This document shows, one piece after another, positions 1 to 8,400 of a DNA stretch of 11,278 bases. A program made the translations under genes and the position numbers. Origin of the DNA: Rhodospirillales bacterium. GTDB lineage: Bacteria; Pseudomonadota; Alphaproteobacteria; UBA828. Where the stretch lies: NCBI GenBank assembly GCA_026712885.1, contig JAPOPO010000424.1, positions 1 through 11,278 on the forward strand. The letters run 5' to 3'. How positions within the stretch are numbered: the stretch's first letter is position 1; each line of letters opens with the position of its first letter. The notes beneath the pieces were generated by a model. It was not told the DNA's origin, ran no database searches, and worked only from the letters and a program-made list of their open reading frames with translations.

Positions 1-638
1 CCTTCGATATGTCCTCCGACGCGAGGGCGTCCCCGCCAGTGCACGGGCGCGGCCCGCACCCCGGGCGCCGACCTGCACCGCCACGAAGCCGTTGGAGTTC
101 TATGCGCCGCCTGGCGCGCTTGTGAGCCTCCCCCCTTCAGCGACTTCCACGACCGGGCCGACGACGCCGACGACAACCGGGCGCACACCGACGCCGCGGT
201 GCTTCGCCGTGACGATGGACGATGCACGCACCGCGCAGGTGAAGCGCTCGCCGGCGCCGGGGGGCCGCCGCACGCTCGACAACCTCGCGGCGCGGCTCGC
301 GCAGCCTCGATTCCCACGACCGCGCTGACGCTGCCCGGCGGGACGGCGCCGCACGGCGCGGGCGCCGCGACCGCAATCGCGCGCGGGGGGCCGGACCCGT
401 CCTCCCGACGCCTCCGGGCAGGGCGGCTTCGGCGCCGGTCGCGACGGCTGCGCCTCCGGCGCGCACAGCCGGGGTGTCGAGGCGCACGCGCTCCTACCCG
501 GCCTCCGCGTTCCGCGTCTCACCGTCTCTCTCGGCGCGGCGCCGTAGCGCCGATTCACCCACAGTCGCCGGTCAGTCCAGGTTGGCAAGTTTGTTGGGAA
601 AGACTCCAGCGTGGGTGAAATAATGTGTTTTGTATCAG
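1..638. other. Stretch with no recognisable gene
   Basis: Very GC-rich sequence. Several frames are open on both strands, but none gives a protein with a familiar motif, a signal peptide or a plausible start with a ribosome binding site. The translated products are rich in Arg, Pro and Ala, as expected when GC-rich non-coding DNA is read at random. The minus-strand frame that runs through here is the accidental continuation of the frameshifted DUF3500 pseudogene to its right. It may be decayed coding DNA, but I cannot name what it was. Confidence 0.6.
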
Positions 639-1551
639 CTAGTTGATGAATCTTTTCGGATCTCGGTCGAGAAACGCGCGCGGCGACCACGCTTGGGCCG
701 CCGGCATGAGATCGAACCACTGCCAGGCGAGCGCGAGAAGCGTCTCCTGCTGCGCCCGGTTCAGCAGTCCGCCGGGGATGCCGGCGGGCTCCGGGACGAC
801 GCCGTCCCGGCCGGGACCGACCCGGAGCGCGCCGCGCCTCTCGCCGATCACCGCCAGCGCGCGCTGAGCCGGCGTCAGGCTGGCGACCAGCTCGTGCGCG
901 ATATCGGTCTCCGCCCCTAGCTAGCGGCCGCAGCTCCTTGCCCGCCACCTTGAACGCCTGCGGGTAGGTGCCGATGAAGCTGGGCGACAGCGAATACGCA
1001 TCGCCGTCCAGCGTGATGTTGAGCGCGACGTGATGGCCGTCCAGCTGCACCGCCCATCGCGACGTCGCCGAGGGGTCGCCGAACACGGGGAAGGCCTCGA
1101 TCCCCACCCCGTCGTTCGGCTCGCCGTCGACGGTAGCGCGCAGATCGTCCCCCAGCATGACATCCCCCACCTTGCCGTAGCCCTTCGCGCTCAGCAGCGC
1201 CGCCAGAAGGTCCGAGAAGGCGCGGAGCCGGGCGTCGTCAAGATCGCCCAGCGCCACGCCGCCGGCCTGCCCGCGCACCGGGGCGTTGGTCCATCGGCGT
1301 CTCTCGGGGTGAGCCATATCGTAGTGCGCGGCCCGCCTTTGCCCCGCGTTCAGCGAATCCAGGAACCGGGCCGCCGCGCGCGCCATGGTTTGCGGCGAGC
1401 GGTCCGGCGGCGCCGGACGGTACGTCCCCAGAACCGCGCCGGCGCGCGATGCCTAGCCCGTGGTCCCCGCATCGCCGTCCCCGGCGGAAGCGCCGACGGC
1501 CGCCACCGCGAAGCATGCGCAGAGAAGAATTGATGCCAGCATCCGTTTCAT
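639..1551 (-). pseudogene. Decayed secreted DUF3500-family protein
   Basis: The start at 1551 begins a typical Sec signal peptide (MKRMLASILLCACFAVAAVG) behind a good Shine-Dalgarno. Codon 33 is TAG (1453-1455), in the same frame as the following domain, so this is a nonsense mutation. The body runs from FLDSLNAGQR (about 1365) through GDVMLGDDLR, VFGDPSATSRWAVQLDGHHV and FIGTYPQAFK, which is the DUF3500 pattern. Near 911-920 the frame shifts by one base. The neighbouring frame then continues with ETDIAHELVASLTPAQRALA and EPAGIPGGLLNRAQQETLLA, and stops at 639. The C-terminal part normal for the family is missing. DUF3500 proteins are exported and of unknown function. The three lesions are seen directly; the family call rests on recognised motifs. 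If the lesions were sequencing errors, two separate ones plus a true truncation would be needed. Confidence 0.75.
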
Positions 1552-1559
1552 CGCAACTT

Positions 1560-1565
1560 CCCCTC
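1560..1565 (-). promoter_or_regulatory. Shine-Dalgarno of the DUF3500 pseudogene
   Basis: GAGGGG on the minus strand, 8 bases before the ATG at 1551. It supports the signal-peptide start rather than the later internal ATG at 1386, which would lack both export signal and ribosome binding site. Confidence 0.65.
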
Positions 1566-2138
1566 GACCGGCGCAGCCAAATGCCGCCGCCACTTATCGC
1601 CCGGGAGCGCTTGTAGCCCGATTCCTGGCTTCGGTCATCGCTCGAACGGGTCTCGGTCGCGCTCCCACAACGCCGGCCGCCCGGCGACAATGCCGGCGCG
1701 ACGCGCTTCCGCTGTTCCCGTTCCTGTGCCGCAAGATATAGGCAGGCCTCGTGATGCCCGAGGATTTCGTGTTCAGCGCCAGCCGACTCTGTCGCGCGCA
1801 CCCGCGTTCCCGCGCCCGCGTGCGGCGACGGTCTCACGGGCAGACGGAACGTTTGCCGGCGACGGGCGACTGTTCGTTCAGGCCGTGGAGAATCGAGTAT
1901 CGGGACGCAGGAAAAAGCCGTGGCTTCAGTGATGACTGGCGGCTGCGCCCGGCGACTTCACGCGCGGGGAGGTCGATTCCACGGCTTCGCCGAACAGATT
2001 CAGCGCCGAAACGGTCACAATGATGGACAGCAGCGGTCAGTGTTGCCTTGGTGATGACTTCAATCATTATCATCATGCTCCGGCGAGCGTCCTGGTTCAC
2101 TCGACAAACTATCTCGTTGTTTTATAAAAATAATTCTC
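1566..2138. other. Intergenic stretch without a supported gene
   Basis: Short frames are open on both strands, but none has recognisable domains or convincing initiation. The last 100 bases are clearly more AT-rich than the surroundings (TCATTATCATCATG at 2062-2075, TTTTATAAAAATAATTCTC at 2120-2138). That composition change marks the edge of the integrase fragment and suggests a junction. It also holds the left copy of a 13-bp direct repeat (2037-2049). Confidence 0.55.
2037..2049 (+). repeat. Left copy of 13-bp direct repeat, possible att remnant
   Basis: TCAGTGTTGCCTT, identical to 10862-10874. The match continues with one gap (left TGGTGATG, right TTGGTGTTG). The copies lie about 90 bases outside the left integrase fragment and about 120 bases outside the right one. 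A 13-bp match is expected about once by chance in a window this size, so the position is what makes it notable. Confidence 0.35.
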
Positions 2139-2633
2139 TTCTATGTCCGCCGCACCGGAGACCGCGTACACGTCCTGCACTACCGCTGGGACGATATCGA
2201 CCGCACCGCCGGCGAGTTCCGCCTGCGCGACGGCAAGACCGGGGCACGCATGGTGCCCCTCACACCGACGGCCGAGACCGTGCTGGCGGGGATCGCCCGT
2301 GCGCCTGCCAACCCCTGGGTCATCGTCGGCAAGCAGCCCGGCACGCATCTCTCCACCATCACCGCAGACTGGTACCGCCTGCGCGCCCACGCCGGCCTCG
2401 ACGACGTGCGCATCCACGACCTGCGCCACTCCTATGCGAGCCGCGCGCTGGCGGCGGGCGAGAGCTTGTCCATGATCGGCAAGCTGCTGGGCCATGCCGA
2501 CATCCAGAGCACGGCGCGCTACGCGCACCTTGCGCGCGAGACCGAGCGCCTCTCCGCCGCCCGGGTCGGCGGCAGCATCGGCGCCGACATCGGTGCAGAT
2601 GGCGCTGCCGATAAGGGCAACCCCTCCTCATGA
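2139..2633 (+). pseudogene. Tyrosine recombinase, 3' fragment (catalytic domain only)
   Basis: This is the C-terminal part of a P4/DUF4102-type integrase. In order it shows the RWDDID strand, the catalytic Lys in RLRDGKTG (codon 2235), HDLRHSYASRALA with His (2415) and Arg (2424), LLGHADIQSTARY with His (2493) and the nucleophile Tyr (2520), and the usual tail ERLSAARVGGSIGADIG. The arm-binding and core-binding domains are absent. The region around the first catalytic Arg is degraded: TGDRVHVLHYRW stands where the intact neighbour has TGCRRNEILTLRW. Upstream the sequence turns AT-rich with no homology, so the break lies near 2120-2160. The fragment ends in TGA, overlapping the ATG of the next integrase (ATGA). 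On its own it could not bind or cut DNA normally. Residue-level similarity to the intact gene is high around 2400-2450. Confidence 0.85.
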
Positions 2634-4132
2634 CCGTGGCGCTTCCCTCGCAGGGGACGATCACGGAGCACACCGTGGCGGCACTCGCTGCGGAGAGCGA
2701 CACCGTGGTCTGGGACCGTGCGCTCACCGGCTTCGGCGTGCGCGTCTACCCCTCCGGCGCCAAGGTCTACGTGGTGCAGGCGCGGGGCCCCGAAGGCACC
2801 CGGCGCATCACCGTGGGCCGGCACGGGGTGATCGGCGCCCGGGAGGCGCGCCGGCGCGCGGCCCTGATCGTCGCCCGTATCAGGGCGGGCGAAGACCCCG
2901 TTCCGGAGGCCGAGAAGGCCGAGGCCACCACCGTCGCCGCGCTTGCCGAGCGCTACCTGCGCGAGCACGTGGCGGTGCGGTGCAAGCCCACGACCGCAAC
3001 CCAGTACCGCCTCGCCATCGAGCGCTACATCGTGCCCACCCTCGGCACCCGTCCGGTCTCCGCGCTCGGCCGTGCGCAGGTGGCCGACCTGCAGCATTCC
3101 CTGAGCGACCGCCCTGCCATGGCCAACCTGGTGATCGCGACCCTCTCGCGCATGATCGACCAGGCCATCGCCTGGGGCGTGGCGGGGGAGACGGCCAACC
3201 CCTGCCGCTCCGCCCCAAAGTACCGGACGCGCCGGCGCGAGCGCTTCCTCACCGACGCGGAGTTCCGCCGCCTCGGCCAGACCCTCGATGAGCTCGAGGC
3301 GACCGGGCGCATCTCGCCGCATGCGGCGGCGGCGCTCCGCCTGCTGATGCTGACCGGCTGCCGGCGCAACGAGATCCTGACGCTGCGTTGGGAGGAGGTG
3401 CGCCTGGAGGCGCAGGAGCTGCGTCTGCGCGACAGCAAGACCGGCCCGCGCACGGTCTCGCTCTCGCCCGAGGCGGCGCAGGTTCTGGCCGCGATACCGC
3501 GCCTCCCCGGCAACCCCTGGGTGATCCCCGGCGCGAAGCCCGGCGCCCGGCTCTCAAGCCTGTTCGAGCCCTGGCGCCGGGTGCGCGCCCGTGCCGGCTT
3601 GGACGACGTCCGCATCCACGACCTGCGCCACTCCTACGCCAGCCGCGCCTTGGCGCTCGGCGAGAGCCTGCCGGTGATCGCCAAGCTTCTCGGCCACGCC
3701 CAGATCCAGACCACCGCACGATACACACACCTCACGCGCGACGCCGTCAGAGACGCCGCCATAAAGGTCGCCGAAGGAATTGGAGAGGACATCCTTGTCG
3801 GCCGTGCCCCGGGCCGCGCCTGCGGATCGAGGGGGCCGAATGGCGTCACGCGCATCGGCGCCGGGCGCAACGGGCGGAGCGCCGTCCGGGGCGTCGCGGC
3901 TCCCGGCCATGCCGCGAAGGACGCGATGAGGGCATCGGCTGCCAGGGTTGCGGCCGACATCGGGGAGGACATTCTCCCGCCGTTGGCAACGCGGGAAGGA
4001 CCCTGCGCCGCCCAGGTGCCCGCCGTGACGCCCGGCCGGGACGATCCGGCCGAGATCGAATCGCCCCGGTCGGTGGGGAATCGCGGGATCGAGGAGGTCG
4101 CGGCGCTTGACGCCCGCTCCCGACGGCGCTAG
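2630..4132 (+). CDS. Tyrosine recombinase/integrase, P4 (DUF4102) type, intact
   Basis: Catalyses site-specific DNA strand exchange, probably integration and excision of a mobile element. Residues 8-90 form the arm-type DNA-binding domain (TGFGVRVYPSGAKVYVVQ, RRITVGRHG). Residues 100-200 are the SAM-like core-binding domain (TVAALAERYLREHV to ANPCRSAPKY). Residues 205-390 are the catalytic domain, with Arg245 (LTGCR), Lys270 (DSKTG), His330 and Arg333 (RIHDLRHS), His356 (LLGHAQIQ) and Tyr365. All expected catalytic residues are present, so it should be active. The start is the ATG of an ATGA overlap with the upstream integrase fragment; no strong ribosome binding site precedes it, which fits translational coupling. 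At 500 residues it is about 100 longer than usual. The excess is a tail that repeats the family's terminal helix (371-389 and 431-449). No partner gene is adjacent. Confidence 0.93.
   Translation: MTVALPSQGTITEHTVAALAAESDTVVWDRALTGFGVRVYPSGAKVYVVQARGPEGTRRITVGRHGVIGAREARRRAALIVARIRAGEDPVPEAEKAEATTVAALAERYLREHVAVRCKPTTATQYRLAIERYIVPTLGTRPVSALGRAQVADLQHSLSDRPAMANLVIATLSRMIDQAIAWGVAGETANPCRSAPKYRTRRRERFLTDAEFRRLGQTLDELEATGRISPHAAAALRLLMLTGCRRNEILTLRWEEVRLEAQELRLRDSKTGPRTVSLSPEAAQVLAAIPRLPGNPWVIPGAKPGARLSSLFEPWRRVRARAGLDDVRIHDLRHSYASRALALGESLPVIAKLLGHAQIQTTARYTHLTRDAVRDAAIKVAEGIGEDILVGRAPGRACGSRGPNGVTRIGAGRNGRSAVRGVAAPGHAAKDAMRASAARVAADIGEDILPPLATREGPCAAQVPAVTPGRDDPAEIESPRSVGNRGIEEVAALDARSRRR
3740..3976 (+). 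repeat. Duplicated terminal helix inside the integrase
   Basis: Residues 371-389 (DAVRDAAIKVAEGIGEDIL) and 431-449 (DAMRASAARVAADIGEDIL) are two versions of the same terminal helix, separated by about 40 residues of low-complexity Gly/Arg-rich sequence. The DNA copies (3740-3796 and 3920-3976) are diverged. The second resembles the tail of other integrases of this family. This suggests that the end of a second integrase gene was fused onto this one. Confidence 0.7.
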
Positions 4133-4147
4133 AGAGTGATCCATTCG

Positions 4148-4169
4148 TTCCGTTATGGAGATAACGGAA
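4148..4169. promoter_or_regulatory. Perfect hairpin after integrase, possible recombination core site
   Basis: TTCCGTTAT-GGAG-ATAACGGAA: 9-bp arms and a 4-base loop, starting 16 bases after the integrase stop. Read as 7-bp arms around an 8-bp spacer it has the layout of a tyrosine-recombinase core site. No run of T follows on either strand, so it is not a normal intrinsic terminator. A role as attachment core is inference. Confidence 0.4.
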
Positions 4170-4420
4170 GATCATATGCACCGCGCCGGCCACCGTGCGC
4201 TGCATAAGTACCGGCCCCGCCGCGAGGCAGTCCGAGGGACCGTAACGGCGGTAGCCTGCCCGCACAACGTCCTTCGATTCTCTCACCCGCCCCCTCCGCC
4301 CTCCCGCACCGCGCCCGGCGACCGACGAGGCATTTGCCCTCCCAGGGACCGGGCTGCGCAGCAGTCCGGCCGGCGCGACCGCGCCGCGCGCGAAGCGCGG
4401 AGCCAAGCGAGCGGAGCGAG

Positions 4421-4479
4421 CGCCCGGCGCCTGAGGGAAATGATTAAGCGCGGGCGCCCGGCGCTTGAGGGAAATGAAC
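4421..4479 (+). repeat. Two tandem copies of a 25-bp repeat
   Basis: CGCCCGGCGC, then YTGAGGGAAATGA, followed by an A-rich end, at 4421-4445 and 4455-4479 (offset 34 bases). A third, slightly diverged copy lies at 5339-5363, just after the end of the large minus-strand gene. All three are in the same orientation. Its function is unknown; short dispersed repeats of this kind are often remnants of repeat elements. Confidence 0.65.
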
Positions 4480-4550
4480 AAACCAACCACCCGTCGAGGG
4501 ACTCCACGAAACCAGGCCCGGAGCGCGGGACTGCGCCGTGCCCCGCCTTG

Positions 4551-4598
4551 GTTCCCCTTCCGCTCTGGAGAGGGGGGATGGGGACGGGAGGAGGTGAG
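4551..4598. repeat. Palindromic repeat family A, copy 1
   Basis: GTTCCCCTTCCGC, then a purine-rich return arm with GGACGGGAGGAGGTG. It matches 5280-5327 in order and orientation. The CT-rich arm can pair with the GA-rich arm, as in REP-like elements of GC-rich proteobacteria. Confidence 0.6.
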
Positions 4599-4617
4599 TG
4601 TGTATCGGACGCTCGCC

Positions 4618-4672
4618 TCCTCCTCACTCCAACCCTCGCCGCCCCGGCGGGGACAGGAGGGACAGGGAGAGC
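4618..4672. repeat. Palindromic repeat family B, copy 1
   Basis: TCCTCCTCACTCC, then AACCCTCGCC and GGACAGGAGGGACAGGGAGA. It corresponds to 5166-5215. It lies right after copy 1 of family A, so A and B form a pair here (A then B). Confidence 0.55.
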
Positions 4673-4673
4673 T

Positions 4674-4849
4674 AGTGTCCCGATCGAGAAGTTCGCATGT
4701 GTTTCGGGAAACCCCACACGTCATGGCCGGGCTTGTCCCGGCCATCCACGGGTTCGCCCAGCCTCGGACGGCTTTAGCTGAGCGATTGGATGGCTCGTGT
4801 GGGTCAGACGCCCACTCCGAAATCATGCGAACTTCGGAAACCGGACACT
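4674..4849. mobile_element. MITE-like element with long imperfect inverted ends
   Basis: The 176-bp element begins AGTGTCC (4674) and ends GGACACT (4849). About 14 bases in, GAAGTTCGCATG (4688-4699) is matched by its exact complement CATGCGAACTTC (4824-4835). Further in, CCCACACG (4713-4720) pairs with CGTGTGGG (4796-4803). The ends therefore form an imperfect inverted repeat of about 40 bases with small offsets. It has no coding capacity, and I see no clear target duplication. It encloses the palindrome at 4723-4745. Confidence 0.6.
4723..4745. repeat. REP-type palindrome
   Basis: ATGGCCGGG-CTTGT-CCCGGCCAT: a perfect 9-bp stem with a 5-base loop. This motif is widespread between genes in alphaproteobacteria and, when translated, yields the spurious peptide MAGLVPAIHG. 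It sits in the middle of the MITE-like element. Confidence 0.8.
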
Positions 4850-5165
4850 GGGTGATGTCCGAGCCTCATGGACCGGGAGCGCACGTCCCGAGTGGGACAG
4901 CCACAAGAATTTTGTGCGGCATTCGCCGGGATTGTGCGGGACAGCCGGGAAGAGCGGCATCGCGCTCATCGCCGGCCCCTGCGCCGGATGGATTCGCGCA
5001 TCGCGCCGGCGGCCTCGCGGACCGGGGGGCGGCAGCCGCTCGATCGCCGGCCGCCCGCCTGCCTCGCCAGGAGTGCTCCGTCGGCTCTCGTCCCGCATCC
5101 CGCGACCCTGCCACGCCCGCCGCGCCCCGTGCACCGCACCATGGTCAAGCCATCGAAGCCCTGCC

Positions 5166-5215
5166 CCCCTCCTCACCCCGGCCCTCTCCTCCCCAGGGAG
5201 GAGAGGGGGAGCAGG
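5166..5215. repeat. Palindromic repeat family B, copy 2
   Basis: CCCTCTCCTCCC (5182-5193) pairs perfectly with GGGAGGAGAGGG (5196-5207), a 12-bp stem with a very small loop, flanked by CCTCCTCACCCC. It is related to 4618-4672. Confidence 0.7.
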
Positions 5216-5271
5216 TGGATAGACCCCGCTTCCAACCCGCCACGCTGTGCCGCTGGCGGACCCCGCCCTCA

Positions 5272-5327
5272 CCACCTACGTTCCCCCTCCGCCCTTCAGG
5301 GGGGAGGGGGACAGGGGGAGGTGGGTG
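5272..5327. repeat. Palindromic repeat family A, copy 2
   Basis: TCCCCCTCC (5282-5290) pairs with GGAGGGGGA (5303-5311), with outer arms CCACCT (5272-5277) and AGGTGG (5319-5324). It is the second copy of the 4551-4598 element. Here the order of the two families is B then A, the reverse of the left pair. Confidence 0.7.
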
Positions 5328-5338
5328 CGTCGATCCAA

Positions 5339-5363
5339 CGCCCGGCGATTGTGGGAAATGAAT
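5339..5363 (+). repeat. Third copy of the 25-bp repeat
   Basis: CGCCCGGCGATTGTGGGAAA followed by TGAAT; it matches the tandem copies at 4421-4479 with a few changes. It lies just beyond the terminator of the large minus-strand gene. Confidence 0.6.
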
Positions 5364-5373
5364 AAAGCACACA

Positions 5374-5403
5374 AAAAGAGAGGGCGGCCCGAAGGCCGCC
5401 CTC
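5374..5403 (-). terminator. Intrinsic terminator of the large lipoprotein gene
   Basis: A 10-bp GC-rich stem: GAGGGCGGCC (5380-5389) pairs with GGCCGCCCTC (5394-5403) around the loop CGAA. On the minus strand it is followed by TCTTTTTGT. It lies 27 bases past the stop codon at 5430. This is strong support that the minus-strand frame, not the long plus-strand frame, is the real gene. Confidence 0.9.
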
Positions 5404-5429
5404 CTGAACGTGCAGTCTCGAAACGAGGA

Positions 5430-8400
5430 CTAGTCTTCCTTCTTCCGTGCGCCGAACGCGCCCACGAAGCTGGTGTTCTCGTTCACGTCTATTGTGTCCG
5501 GGTCGTCGGGCCTATGGACGCCGAAGGTACCTGCGACTGCGCCCGGATGCGTGTTGGAGGTGGTTTCGACCAGCTCCGTAGCCGGATCGTCCACCGCCGG
5601 GTCGTAGAAGTTCCCTGCCCATGTGCCGTTGAAGGGATAGTCGGGCAGACCGTCGTCATCCGCATTGGGCACGCCTTCGCCCATCCAGGCCCGGCCGTTG
5701 AACGAACCTGTTGCGGCAACATTCGGGTTCGTAGTGACATCCTGATCGGCCAGCAGACCGAGGTGGATGTCGCCATCCACGTCATCGCCGTTCGCGACGA
5801 TGTTGTGGATCCTCCCGGTGATGATCCCCGCATCGGTATCCACGGGCTCCGCGTTGTTTGCCACCGCGGTTGCTCTCTCAGCGGCATCAATGGCTCCGAA
5901 GTTGGCGGTGAGCGTAGCGTCCGCCGAGAAGAAATCGATCCGGTTGGGCGTCGCTCTCACGCCTGCCGCCGAGCCCTCGTACGTCGCCGTACCGGTGAGA
6001 GGGACCGGAATCTCGTTTGCCGGTTCTCCGCCGGCGGCGAATGCACCGAAGGTGTATCTGTCAGCCAATACCGTACCGTCTGCATTGTTCTCCCTCAGCC
6101 AGACGCCGAACGCGAGGTAGTCGTTGTCGATCTGCAGCATCGCCGGCCTCGCTGTAACGATAATTTCGTCGGCGTCGCCGTTGATCTGGTAACCGGAGAT
6201 GGCCGTGACCTCCCCGTCGGTAATCGTGATGGTGCAAGCCGTGTCGTCAGGGCACACCAGATCGCCCATTATATCTGCGGTCTCGTCGCCATCATCACCG
6301 TCATGGTCGTACTCAACGTCATAGGCTACGTCGTCCTCAGTAGTGTTGGGCGTGATTTCCGTGATCCGTGACGCCACCGCGTCATAGCCCCGGTAGGTGA
6401 TTGTGATCGCGTCTCTCGCCGCCTCATCCTGCTTCCTGTCGGTGAAGACGAGGACGCGCCTCCGGGTTAGGACATCACCGTCGCCGTCCGAAGTCTGGTT
6501 CGAGATGTCGAACTCTTGCGTGAACTCGCCGAGGCCAGGCCCCATAACGAAGTTGGTCTCGTCCCCGGTAGTATCCGGGTCGTCCCGCGTCAGATCGACC
6601 AGATCGTCGGCAGCGCCGTTGATGTTGACCATCACGTCTATCTCGCCGCTGCCGTCCTCACCGTCGTCGGCGCTGTTGTCGGGTGGAGCGTCGGGATCGG
6701 TGTCGTCGCTACCGTGAGTATTGTCGGCTCCCGGGTCGGCGTTGGGCCACGTGATAGCCACAGTGGTTGCGGTATCGCCCTCTGCATTCGGAGCGGTGTC
6801 TCCACCTACCAGCTCATCCGACGCCTGAGTGGCGATTTCCGCATTGATGGCACTCACGTGCTGCGACCTGAGGTTTCTGAGCGCCTCCAAGTCGGGCTCT
6901 GAAACGTTCGTGTCCGCCCCAGTGACGCGGAGCGCGTTCGCCATCAGGAAGAAGGGAAGCACGTGCGTGTCGGCTGCAGTCGCCGCAGCCCGAGCCGCAT
7001 CCCTGGCCGCCATGTAGTCCATGCCGGCGCCGGCGTCGCCCGTATGCTCCTCGGTCAGGTCGTCGTTCGCGTCTTCCAGATCCGAGAGAGCCGCCTTGGC
7101 GTCTGCGGACGTCTCGGCGTCCATCGCAGCCTGACGGGCGGTGTCTGCGGCCATCTTGGCGGTCATCGCACGACCCAGCGAGTCCTGCGCCTCCATCGAA
7201 GCCGCCGCGGCATCGTCTGCCAGGTCGTTCGCACCCTTCGTAGCTATGGTGCCATCGGCATTGTAGGTACTCCTGTACATGGTCCGTGCGGCCACGGCCT
7301 TGTTGGCGGAGTCACGCGCTTCGCCCGCCTGCTCCGCGGCCATACCGGCCTTGTCCTGCACCGCCATGTAGTGGAACAGAACGCCGTCGTCCGCATCGGT
7401 GTAGAGATCTTCCGCCGCCTGCTGCGCTTCGGCGAGGTCCCTCTCTTCCTGCAGCCTCGCGGCTGCATCCGTTGCCACTTGCGCCTCACGCTGCGACTCC
7501 TCGGCGGCCGTCTTCTGGCCGTCCGCGTCATCCCGCCCGGTCTTGGCGTTCATCGCATGCTGGATCGCCACTGTGGACATCGTGGCATTTGCCGCGAGTT
7601 GCGCCTGGTTCTCTGCGTACTGCGCAGCGATCTCGGCATCATCGGCAGCATCCCGCGCCGCCACCGCCTCCGTGGCTGTGGCGCCCAGGAGGTCTTCGAC
7701 CGCATCTGCCGCCGCGTCCGCAGCGTCAGCCGCCGTCCGAGCAGCGTTGGCGTACTCCCTGGCGTCATCCTTCGCATCGGACAGGGCCGTTGCTTCGGCG
7801 GCCTCAGCAGCGGCGAGTGCATCGGCCTCGTCCTTTGCGTCGATTGCCGCCTGCACGATGCTGGTCATAGCCTGGGCTTGCGCCAGCGCCGTCGCGGCCG
7901 CCGACTGCGCAGCCTGTGCGGCCTTCACATGCGGGTCCGCGTCGGCCGCCGTCGCCGCCGCCTGGGCCGCGGTGTTGGCGGTCACGGCATCCAAGTAGGC
8001 GCCGTAAGCGACCGCCGCCGCCGCCTCTGCCCGCTCGAACGCAGCCGTGGTGGACGCATTCAGGTCCATGCCGTCCCTGACCGCGTCGACCGCCGCCTGC
8101 GCGTTGTCCTTGTCCGTCTCCGCCGCATCGTGAGCGTCCTGAGCGTCACCTTGTGCGGTGGCCAGGGCCGCCGCTGCGGCGGCCGCTGCCGCCTCTGCGG
8201 CTGCAGCAGCGGCGGCTGCCGCGTCGAGTGCTGCCTTGGCCTCGGTCACCATTTGGGCGTAGCTCGTAGCATGCCCCAGCGCGGTCTCAGCGTCTGTCTG
8301 CAACGCCGCCGCCTTGTCCCGCTCCGCTGCCGCAGCGGCCGAGGTGGTCGCCCGGTTGGCCGCGTCGCTCGCCTCGCGGGCCGCCGCCGCCGCTGCCATG

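Larger units (their letters stand above)
4133..5373. other. Repeat-rich intergenic region
   Basis: About 1.2 kb without a supported gene. Open frames here are translations of palindromic repeats (for example MAGLVPAIHG), a well-known source of false gene calls. It contains a hairpin next to the integrase, a three-copy short repeat, two pairs of palindromic repeats and one element with long imperfect inverted ends, each listed separately. About 4850-5160 is GC-rich and I see no structure there beyond short inverted repeats. The large minus-strand gene and the plus-strand integrase both end into this region, so it is a convergent intergenic space. Confidence 0.7.

Noticed and set aside
554..619. 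9-bp inverted repeat TTCACCCAC / GTGGGTGAA
   Set aside because: With a loop near 48 bases, several such pairs are expected by chance in a window of this size.
917..931. Adjacent GCTAGC and GCGGCCGC, resembling cloning sites, at the DUF3500 frameshift
   Set aside because: Both occur naturally in GC-rich DNA, and the sequence on either side continues the same gene, so a vector scar is not supported.
1834..2100. 88-codon minus-strand frame
   Set aside because: No recognisable domain, and composition unlike the real genes of the window; it crosses the composition change near 2060.
3846..4826. 326-codon minus-strand open frame
   Set aside because: Antisense to the integrase tail and the repeats, with no recognisable domain.
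4465..5361. 298-codon plus-strand open frame in the repeat region
   Set aside because: It translates straight through the palindromic repeats (including MAGLVPAIHG) and has no domain or ribosome binding site.
4421..5363. Possible CRISPR array from the 25-bp repeats
   Set aside because: There are only three copies, two of them 34 bases apart with a 9-base gap, no regular spacers and no cas genes.
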